Below are positions 57,642 to 64,000 of a stretch of DNA of 64,000 bases, piece after piece; position 1 is the stretch's first letter; each line of letters opens with the position of its first letter. The position numbers were made by a program, and so were the translations under genes. Source of the stretch: 66-474 sp044464225 (GTDB taxonomy: Bacteria; Pseudomonadota; Gammaproteobacteria; Xanthomonadales; Rhodanobacteraceae); assembly GCA_044464225.1 (NCBI GenBank), contig JBIQLN010000014.1, positions 36,016 to 100,015 of the forward strand. Reading direction: 5' to 3'. A model generated the notes under the pieces. The model had not been told where the DNA came from. It did not search any database and worked only from the letters and a program-made list of their open reading frames with translations.

Positions 57642-59332
57642 CGCCGGTTTGGTCGACGGCCTGCCTGGATTGGCAGGAACGGCTCGTCAAGCGCCAATCG
57701 ATCATACCGCCGCCGATATACCAGGACATGGCCGCGCAGGCTGTGGCGGTGTTCAAGCGGCTGCGGGTGGTGGACCTGCCGGGCAAGCCGACATTCGGCG
57801 AATGCTGCGAACAGTGGGTGTTCGATTTCGTCGCGGCGATCTTCGGCGCGTACGAGGCCGACACCGGCAAGCAACTGATTCGCGAGTTCTTCCTGCTGAT
57901 CAGCAAGAAAAACACGAAGTCCACAATTGCGGCCGGGATCATGCTGACCGCGGTCATCTTGGCATGGCGCGAAAACGAGGAACACCTCATCCTCGCGCCG
58001 ACGATCGAGGTTGCGGACAACAGCTACAAGCCCGCCGCGGGCATGGTGCGGGCCGATGACGAGCTATCGGCCATGTTCCACGTGCAAGACCACGTGCGAA
58101 CGATCACGCATCGCGTGACGAATTGCTCGTTGAAGGTGGTCGCAGCGGACACGGACACGGTTTCCGGCAAGAAGTCGGGCCGTATCCTGATTGACGAGCT
58201 TTGGGTGTTCGGCAAGCGGTCGAATGCCGAGGCGATGCTGATGGAGGCCACGGGCGGGCAGGTATCGCGCGATGAGGGGTGGGTGATCTACTTGAGCACC
58301 CAATCCGATGACGCGCCGGCCGGGGTCTTTGACGACAAGCTGAACTATTTCCGCGACGTGCGCGACGGCAAGGTCACGGATCCGCGCTCGCTGCCGATCC
58401 TGTACGAATTCCCGCCCAAGATGGTCGAGGCGAAAGCCTACCTTGAGCGGGAGAATTTCTACGTCACCAATCCGAACCTTGGACGTTCGGTGTCGGCGGA
58501 ATGGATCGAGGATCAGATCCGCAAGAAGCAGGGCCGCACGGACGGCAGCTTTCAACAGCTGCTCGCCAAGCACCTGAATATCGAGATTGGCCTGAACCTT
58601 CGGGCGGGTCGCTGGGCGGGCGCGGATTTCTGGCAGTCGTGCGAAACGGTTCTGACGCTCGACGAACTGCTGACCCGCAGTGAAGTCGTGGTGGTCGGTA
58701 TCGACGGCGGCGGCCTGGATGACTTGCTCGGGCTGTGTGTGTTGGGACGAGATCGTGAGACGGGTAAGTGGCTGCTGTGGTGTCACGCCTGGGCGCACAT
58801 GATCGTGCTGGACCGCCGCAAGGACGTGGCCGAAGCGCTGAAAGGCTTTGAGCACGACGGCGACCTGACGTTGGTGGAAGCGCCCGGTGACGATGTGGCG
58901 GCGGTTGCCGACATCGTTTGTCGCGTTCGCGATGCCGGATTACTGCCCGAAAAGCAGGCGGTCGGCGTGGATGCTGCCGGCATTGGCGCGATCGTGGACG
59001 AACTGACCTCACCGGGGCGCGGCATCACGATGGATCAGATTGTCGCCATCTCGCAGGGCTGGCGGCTCAATTCCGCGATCAAAACGACGGAACGCAAGCT
59101 CGCCGGCCATGAAATCGAACATTCCGGGTCGCGCCTTATGAACTGGTGCGTGGGTAACGCGAAGGTCGAACCGAAGGGAAATGCCGTGGCGATTACCAAG
59201 CAAGCAGCCGGATCGGCCAAGATCGACCCGCTGATGGCGACGTTCGATGCGGTGTCGTTGATGGCGTTGAATCCCGAGGCGACCGGGCGTTCCTGCTACG
59301 ACGAGCACGGCATCCGGTTCCTGGCCGCATGA
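57638..59332 (+). CDS. Phage terminase large subunit
   Basis: A 564-residue packaging motor of the HK97/TerL type. The ATPase has a Walker-A-like LLISKKNTKSTIAAGIML, Walker B GRILIDELWVFG and the coupling motif IYLSTQSDDAP. The C-terminal nuclease has VVVVGIDGGGLDDLLGL and the Asp in AVGVDAAGIG. Start is GTG at 57638, in overlap with the small subunit. Confidence 0.95.
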   Translation: MTPVWSTACLDWQERLVKRQSIIPPPIYQDMAAQAVAVFKRLRVVDLPGKPTFGECCEQWVFDFVAAIFGAYEADTGKQLIREFFLLISKKNTKSTIAAGIMLTAVILAWRENEEHLILAPTIEVADNSYKPAAGMVRADDELSAMFHVQDHVRTITHRVTNCSLKVVAADTDTVSGKKSGRILIDELWVFGKRSNAEAMLMEATGGQVSRDEGWVIYLSTQSDDAPAGVFDDKLNYFRDVRDGKVTDPRSLPILYEFPPKMVEAKAYLERENFYVTNPNLGRSVSAEWIEDQIRKKQGRTDGSFQQLLAKHLNIEIGLNLRAGRWAGADFWQSCETVLTLDELLTRSEVVVVGIDGGGLDDLLGLCVLGRDRETGKWLLWCHAWAHMIVLDRRKDVAEALKGFEHDGDLTLVEAPGDDVAAVADIVCRVRDAGLLPEKQAVGVDAAGIGAIVDELTSPGRGITMDQIVAISQGWRLNSAIKTTERKLAGHEIEHSGSRLMNWCVGNAKVEPKGNAVAITKQAAGSAKIDPLMATFDAVSLMALNPEATGRSCYDEHGIRFLAA

Positions 59333-60573
59333 ACATTTTCGGCGTATTCAAGCGCCCATCGGCACCGCGCGCGCAATCGCAGCCGGGAGGGCAGCAATTC
59401 ACGGGGTTGGATGACCCCGCGCTGCTGGAATACATCCGTTGCGGCGGGGAGAACGGCGACTACGGCCGTAGGCTTCACGGGCTGCGCAACATGGCGACGC
59501 TGCGTTGCTGCTCGCTGATTTGCGAATCGATCGGCATGCTGCCGCTGAACCTGATCCGCGACGACGACACGAAGGCGCCCGCAACCGAGCATCCGGCCTA
59601 TCGGCTGCTGAAGCGCAAGCCGAACGGGTTTCAGACGCCGTACGAGTTCAAGTCCGGGCTGCAGTTGAACGCGCTGGAGCACGGCAATGGCTACGCCCGC
59701 GTCGTCTGGTCGGCTGGCCGGCCCATCGCGCTGATTCCGATGGATCCGCTCGCCGTCGAACCGAAGCTGACGGGCGCGTGGCAGATGGTGTACCGGTACA
59801 CCGATGCGAACGGCAAGACCGTCACGCTGTCGCAGCGCGAGGTCTTGCACGTGCGCGACCTGTCGGCGGACGGCGTTCTTGGCGTTTCGCGCATGCGGCT
59901 GGCTCGCGATGCCATCCATCTTGCCCGGCAGGCCGAAAAAGCGGCGGGCAGGGTATTCGAGACCGGCGTTATGGCGGGCGGCGCAATTGAAGTGCCGAAA
60001 CCCCTTTCAGATACCGCCTATGGGCGGATGAAGGCATCGCTCGCAAACGAGTATTCCGGTGCCGAGAACGCGCAAAAGTGGATGTTGCTGGAAGAGGGCG
60101 CCAAGGCGAACAAATTCGCCGTCACAGCCGCCGAAGCACAGCATATCGAGAACCGCAACGCGCAGATCGAAGAGGTTGCCCGCGCCTTCGGCGTGCCGCG
60201 ACCGCTGCTGATGATGGATGACACATCCTGGGGCAGCGGCATCGAGCAGTTGGGCATCTTTTTCGTGCAATACGGACTTCAGCACTGGCTTACAGCGTGG
60301 GAGCAGTCGGCGCAGCGGTCGCTGCTGACCGATGCGGAGATTGATCGACTGACGGTGAAGTTCAACGAACGCGCGTTGTTGCGCGGCACGCTCTCCGATC
60401 AGGCTGATTTCTTCACCAAGGCGCTCGGTTCGGGCGGGCAAGCCCCGTGGATGACGCAAAACGAAGTGCGGGCCTTGCAAGACATGCCGCGATCGAACGA
60501 TGCGGATGCCGATGCGCTCCGTAATCCCATGACGCAGAAAGGACAAACGAATGAGCCTGCGAACGCTGCCTGA
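59329..60573 (+). CDS. Phage portal protein, HK97 type
   Basis: A 414-residue portal protein that forms the DNA entry ring of the capsid. Typical segments are MATLRCCSLICESIGMLPLN, ETQTPYEF-like GFQTPYEFKSGLQLNALEHG, the ALIPMDPLAV strand, EVLHVRDLSADGVLGVS and RPLLMMDDTSWGSGIEQLGI. Its ATG overlaps the terminase stop and its end overlaps the protease start by 23 bp. Confidence 0.95.
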   Translation: MNIFGVFKRPSAPRAQSQPGGQQFTGLDDPALLEYIRCGGENGDYGRRLHGLRNMATLRCCSLICESIGMLPLNLIRDDDTKAPATEHPAYRLLKRKPNGFQTPYEFKSGLQLNALEHGNGYARVVWSAGRPIALIPMDPLAVEPKLTGAWQMVYRYTDANGKTVTLSQREVLHVRDLSADGVLGVSRMRLARDAIHLARQAEKAAGRVFETGVMAGGAIEVPKPLSDTAYGRMKASLANEYSGAENAQKWMLLEEGAKANKFAVTAAEAQHIENRNAQIEEVARAFGVPRPLLMMDDTSWGSGIEQLGIFFVQYGLQHWLTAWEQSAQRSLLTDAEIDRLTVKFNERALLRGTLSDQADFFTKALGSGGQAPWMTQNEVRALQDMPRSNDADADALRNPMTQKGQTNEPANAA

Positions 60574-61417
60574 AATCCGCGCCGATCTCCGCATGGGCGC
60601 GACGCAATTCGATCTTCGGCCCGACGCGCTCGAAAAATGGCGCCCCGAAGTGAAGGCGGCGACTGAAGGCGAGGCGTCGATCTCCATTTACGACACCATC
60701 GGCGACAACTGGGAAGGTACGGGAGTCACCGCCAAGCGGATCAGCGCGGCGCTGCGCAATATCGGCGCGCGCGACGTGGTGGTGAACATCAACTCACCGG
60801 GCGGTGACTTTTTCGAGGGTGTCGCGATTTACAACATGCTCCGCGAGCACAAAGCCAAGGTCACGGTGAACGTGATGGGTCTTGCGGCGTCGGCGGCCAG
60901 CGTGATCGCAATGGCTGGCGACGAAATCCGGATGGGCGAAGGCTCGTTCCTGATGATCCACAACGCCTGGGCGATCGCGATCGGCAACAGGAACGACCTC
61001 GCCGACGCCGCCGCGCGGCTGGCGCCATTCGACGATGCGATGGCCGCCGTCTATGCGTCCCGCACCGGGATCAGCAAGGCCGATGCCGCGGCGTTGATGG
61101 ACAAGGAAACATGGATCGGTGCCGCGCAGGCCATTGAAGATGGTTTTGCCGACGGCATGCTCGAATCCGAAGCCATTGACGAACACGCGAAGGCCGAAAC
61201 CGGCAAGCGCGCATTTGCGGCGATCGAAGCCGCGATGATGAAGGCCGGGTATTCCCGGTCGCAGCGCCGGGAAGCCATTGCACAACTATTCGCCGACAAG
61301 CCGGGCGCTGTCGGCAACCCTGCAAGCCGTGCGCTGCAGGAACGCGCCAAGCCGAGCGCTGGCGACGACGTGGCCGCATTGCAATCCGCGATTGCGGCTC
61401 TCAAAGCCAACCACTGA
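60551..61417 (+). CDS. ClpP-like phage head maturation protease
   Basis: A 288-residue capsid protease. INSPGGDFFEGVAIYNMLRE, the nucleophile Ser in VMGLAASAASVIAMAGDEI and His in LMIHNAWAIAIGN are the ClpP-type triad positions. The C-terminal 80 residues form a helical, scaffold-like tail. It trims the capsid protein encoded next. Confidence 0.93.
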   Translation: MSLRTLPEIRADLRMGATQFDLRPDALEKWRPEVKAATEGEASISIYDTIGDNWEGTGVTAKRISAALRNIGARDVVVNINSPGGDFFEGVAIYNMLREHKAKVTVNVMGLAASAASVIAMAGDEIRMGEGSFLMIHNAWAIAIGNRNDLADAAARLAPFDDAMAAVYASRTGISKADAAALMDKETWIGAAQAIEDGFADGMLESEAIDEHAKAETGKRAFAAIEAAMMKAGYSRSQRREAIAQLFADKPGAVGNPASRALQERAKPSAGDDVAALQSAIAALKANH

Positions 61418-61426
61418 GGAAAACCC

Positions 61427-62677
61427 ATGAACACCCATATCAACTCGCGCGTCCCGCGCGGGATCGTCGGCGTGCGCGCCGATGCCGAAGGTGCGCCGAA
61501 CGTCAAGGCGCTGGTCGAGGAACTGAACAAGGCGTTCGCCGCGTTCAAGGAAGAGCACACCAAGCAGCTCGACGAGGTGAAGAAAGGCACCGCTGACGCG
61601 CTGCAGGCGCTGAAGGTGGACAAGATCAACGCCGACATCGACCGCCTGCAGACCGCGGTGGACGAAGCCAACCTGAAGATCGCCGCTGGCGAGATGGGCG
61701 CGGGCAATGACCGCGTGCAGAATCGCGAGCACACGGCGGCCTTCAACTCTTTCGTGCGCAAGGGTGACGTGAACGCCACGCTCACCAGCATGAACGAGGG
61801 CACCAGCGCCGATGGCGGCTATCTGGCGCCGGTCGAGTGGGATCGCACCATCACCGACAAGCTGGTCCAGCTTTCGCCGATGCGGCAGATTTGCGGCGTC
61901 CAGCAGATCTCTTCGGGCGGCTTTTCCAAGCTGTTCAACAAGCACGGCACGGCCAGCGGCTGGGTTGGCGAAACCGCTGCCCGCCCGCAGACGCAGGGCT
62001 CGCAGTTCGCGACGCTCTCGTTCGCACCGGGCGAGATTTACGCCAATGTGGCGGCCTCGCAGACCATCCTCGATGACGCGCTGATCAACCTGGAGGGCTT
62101 CATTTCCAGCGAGGTCCAGACCGAGTTCGCGCGTGCGGAAGGCGCGGCCTTCGTGAGCGGCGACGGCAGCAACAAGCCGTTCGGATTCCTGACCTACGTC
62201 ACGGGTGCGACCAATGCCGCCAAGCACCCGTTCGGCGCCATAGGCGTCACCGCAACCGGCACCGCGTCGGTGATCAAGTCGGATGACGTGCTCTCGCTGG
62301 TCTACAGCTTGCCGAGCGCGTTCACCGGCAATGCCCGGTTCGTGATGAACCGCAACACGCAGGGTTCGCTGCGCAAGCTGAAGGACGGCCAGAACAACTA
62401 TCTCTGGCAACCGTCCTACGTTGCCGGTCAGCCGGCGTCGCTGGCCGGCTATCCGATCACGGAAGTGCCGGATATGCCGGACATTGCCGATAGTGCGCTG
62501 CCGATCGCTTTCGGTGACTTCAAACAGGGCTACCTGATCGTCGATCGCGTTGGCGTCCGGATGCTGCGCGACCCGTACACCAACAAGCCCTACGTGATGT
62601 TCTACGTCACGAAGCGCGTCGGTGGCGGCGTGGTCAACCCGGAGCCGCTGAAGGCGCTGCAGATCACTGCTGCGTGA
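61427..62677 (+). CDS. Major capsid protein, HK97 fold
   Basis: A 416-residue coat protein. Residues 20-90 form the helical delta/scaffold domain (VEELNKAFAAFKEEHTKQLD), which the protease would remove; the mature HK97 fold begins near AAFNSFVRKGDVN. SADGGYLAPVEWDRTITDKL, EIYANVAASQTILDDALINL and GYPITEVPDMPDIADSALPI are characteristic. It should be the most highly expressed phage gene; a GAGGA ribosome site lies just before the ATG. Confidence 0.95.
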   Translation: MNTHINSRVPRGIVGVRADAEGAPNVKALVEELNKAFAAFKEEHTKQLDEVKKGTADALQALKVDKINADIDRLQTAVDEANLKIAAGEMGAGNDRVQNREHTAAFNSFVRKGDVNATLTSMNEGTSADGGYLAPVEWDRTITDKLVQLSPMRQICGVQQISSGGFSKLFNKHGTASGWVGETAARPQTQGSQFATLSFAPGEIYANVAASQTILDDALINLEGFISSEVQTEFARAEGAAFVSGDGSNKPFGFLTYVTGATNAAKHPFGAIGVTATGTASVIKSDDVLSLVYSLPSAFTGNARFVMNRNTQGSLRKLKDGQNNYLWQPSYVAGQPASLAGYPITEVPDMPDIADSALPIAFGDFKQGYLIVDRVGVRMLRDPYTNKPYVMFYVTKRVGGGVVNPEPLKALQITAA

Positions 62678-62685
62678 TGGTCTTT

Positions 62686-62716
62686 CCGGGGCGTCCATTG
62701 GGGCGCCCCGGTTCTT
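62686..62716 (+). terminator. Hairpin after the capsid gene
   Basis: CCGGGGCG and CGCCCCGG pair around a ten-base loop, followed by TTCTTT. It may reduce transcription after the capsid gene so that connector genes are expressed less. Confidence 0.65.
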
Positions 62717-62738
62717 TGGCTATTGAGATGGATCGGCC

Positions 62739-63224
62739 ATGAGCCTGCTGACGATCAACGACGCGATCGAACAGTGTCGCGCCGATAGTGATGCGCCGCT
62801 CGATCAATTGCAGGCATACATGGACGCGGCGGACGCGGCCGTTTCCGCGTACCTCAACCGCACGGTTTACACGGATGCGGATGCGCTCACCAGCGCGCAG
62901 GACGGCGTGGCAGATGCCATGCTGGCGGCATCCACGGCCTATAGCGCAGCCGTTGCGGCCGCGCAGGCCATGACGGACAGTTACCAGCAAGCGGCAGCGC
63001 TTGCATTGGCTGGTGCGCGCCTTGCGGCGGCGCAGACGGCCGCCAATCGAACCATCAACGGGATTGCGGCGAACCCCGCGATCCTTGCGGCAACCAGGCT
63101 GGTGTTGGGGCATCTGTACGCCAACCGCGAGGACGTGATTGCAGGCCCGAGCAGTGCCGCCGTGCAATTGCCGGGCGGCGCCACGGACATCCTTCGCCCG
63201 TATCGGCTTGGGATGATGCCGTGA
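62739..63224 (+). CDS. Phage head-tail connector protein (gp6-like)
   Basis: A 161-residue mostly helical protein. LLTINDAIEQCRADSDAPLD, the long alanine-rich central helix (QAMTDSYQQAAALALAGARL) and a C-terminal GATDILRPYRLGMMP fit the HK97 gp6/gp15-type connectors that bind the portal. The C-terminal RPYR-M is typical of the family. Confidence 0.85.
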   Translation: MSLLTINDAIEQCRADSDAPLDQLQAYMDAADAAVSAYLNRTVYTDADALTSAQDGVADAMLAASTAYSAAVAAAQAMTDSYQQAAALALAGARLAAAQTAANRTINGIAANPAILAATRLVLGHLYANREDVIAGPSSAAVQLPGGATDILRPYRLGMMP

Positions 63225-63553
63225 TCCGGGCCGGCACCCTCAACCGCCGCATCACGATCCAGAAGCGCGATACGGGTCGCGATGCTGCCGGCCAGCCGGT
63301 GGATACGTGGTCCGATTACGTGACGGTATGGGCGAACATCAAAGCCCCGACCGGCATGGGCGCAATCCGCGACATGCAGGGCGATCTTTCGGCATCGATC
63401 GCGCGCTACAGCATCCGCATTCGCTACCGCACGGACCTCGACGCGAGCATGCGCGTGGTGTACGGCTCGCAGGTGTTCGACATCAAAGGCGTGCTGCCCG
63501 ATCACGCCGACCACGAATATACCGATCTCGTTTGCGAGATTGGCAATGTCTGA
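63221..63553 (+). CDS. Phage head closure protein
   Basis: A 110-residue beta-rich protein. IRAGTLNRRITIQKRDTGRD, TWSDYVTVWANIKAPTGMG and the YSIRIRYRTDLDASMRVVYG strands match the SPP1 gp16/HK97 head-closure family. GTG start at 63221 overlaps the connector stop (GTGA). Confidence 0.9.
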   Translation: MIRAGTLNRRITIQKRDTGRDAAGQPVDTWSDYVTVWANIKAPTGMGAIRDMQGDLSASIARYSIRIRYRTDLDASMRVVYGSQVFDIKGVLPDHADHEYTDLVCEIGNV

Positions 63554-64000
63554 CAGCCTCAGCGCCACTGCCGACACATCGAAGGCGCTGGCGGGGCTGG
63601 AACGGCTGGTGGGCGAGAATCGCGAGCACTTGGCCCGTTCGATGGCGGTTGCAGGCGGCAAGGTGTTCCGCGACGAGGCGAAGGCGCGCGCGCCCGTGGG
63701 TGGCGATCTGTCGGTTGCCGAGCACCAGAACGGCGAGAGCAACAATCCCGGCACGCTGAGGGCCGCGATCTACCTTGCCTACAAGGGCGACGTGTCGACG
63801 TCTGATGAAGTGGTCTACTCGGTGACCTGGAACAAGAAGCTGGCGCCGCACGGCCACCTGATCGAGTTCGGCCACTGGCAGACGCACAAGGCCTACATCG
63901 GTAGCGATGGATTCTGGTATTCGTCGCCGGCGAAGCTCGCGCAACCGCGCTGGATTGCTGCGCATCCATTCCTTCGCCCGGCTTTCGAGGCGGCGCGCAG
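63546..64000 (+). CDS. HK97 gp10-family tail-joining protein (3' end cut by window edge)
   Basis: The first 151 residues of a tail-completion/neck protein: an N-terminal helix (LSATADTSKALAGLERLVGE), then AKARAPVGGDLSVAEHQNGE, GTLRAAIYLAYKG and HGHLIEFGHWQT, which is the gp10 signature, followed by AAHPFLRPAFEAA. Its ATG overlaps the end of the closure gene by eight bases. The frame is open at the right edge. Confidence 0.88.
   Translation, partial: MSDSLSATADTSKALAGLERLVGENREHLARSMAVAGGKVFRDEAKARAPVGGDLSVAEHQNGESNNPGTLRAAIYLAYKGDVSTSDEVVYSVTWNKKLAPHGHLIEFGHWQTHKAYIGSDGFWYSSPAKLAQPRWIAAHPFLRPAFEAAR

Overview
The window is GC-rich (about 65 %), densely coded gammaproteobacterial DNA. Gene content and protein style (AguA/AguB agmatine route, YpjD-like cytochrome assembly protein, zinc-free bL36, TonB-dependent receptor, many copies of an imperfect-palindrome intergenic repeat) point to the Xanthomonadales, most likely Rhodanobacteraceae. 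This is an inference from protein character, not from a database search.

1-14.8 kb is chromosomal housekeeping: a flavin-dependent oxidoreductase (cut by the left edge) coupled to a DUF488 protein, the PLP-homeostasis protein YggS, a GNAT acetyltransferase, a TraB-family membrane protein, the agmatine-to-putrescine pair aguB/aguA, a BamE-like periplasmic protein, rpmJ, transketolase, an exported trypsin-like protease and a YpjD/CcsA-like membrane protein. An AT-rich, foreign-looking SIR2-domain gene (13726-14820) sits next to them and is a candidate stand-alone phage-defence gene.

14.9-34.4 kb reads as a functional neighbourhood for using peptides and D-amino acids such as those released from peptidoglycan. 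On the minus strand are two exported penicillin-binding-protein-like serine hydrolases, a VanX-type D,D-dipeptidase, lysA, gamma-glutamyltransferase, the dgcA/dgcN pair (D-glutamate to N-acetyl-L-glutamate) and a P1-family aminopeptidase. On the plus strand are a LysR regulator, a TonB-dependent receptor, an exported amidohydrolase, a DadA-like D-amino acid dehydrogenase and an amino acid permease. A 41-bp sequence, 33 of 41 positions identical, lies in the same orientation upstream of both dgcN and the receptor gene, which ties the two arms together as a probable LysR regulon.

34.5-39.4 kb holds tRNA-Ala(CGC), ribonuclease D, a SUMF1-domain protein, a small exported protein, an N-terminally short fructosamine-kinase relative and a pyrimidine-dimer glycosylase.

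39.39 kb to the right edge is a prophage of the HK97-like siphovirus type, inserted in the 3' half of a tRNA-Leu(CAA) gene. From left to right: integrase and excisionase candidate; small early genes; a stretch with attC-like (59-base-element) sites; an ATPase, YqaJ-type exonuclease and ERF annealing protein; a repeat-rich DUF7666-type protein interrupted by a 100-N assembly gap; a divergent repressor/Cro switch with a set of matching 15-bp palindromic operators; a ParB-like/helicase replication block; a NinB-like gene followed by GIY-YIG and HNH endonucleases, a resolvase-like nuclease and a Q-like gene; then HNH, small and large terminase, portal, ClpP-like protease, capsid and head-tail connector genes. 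The tail genes and the far attachment site lie beyond the window.
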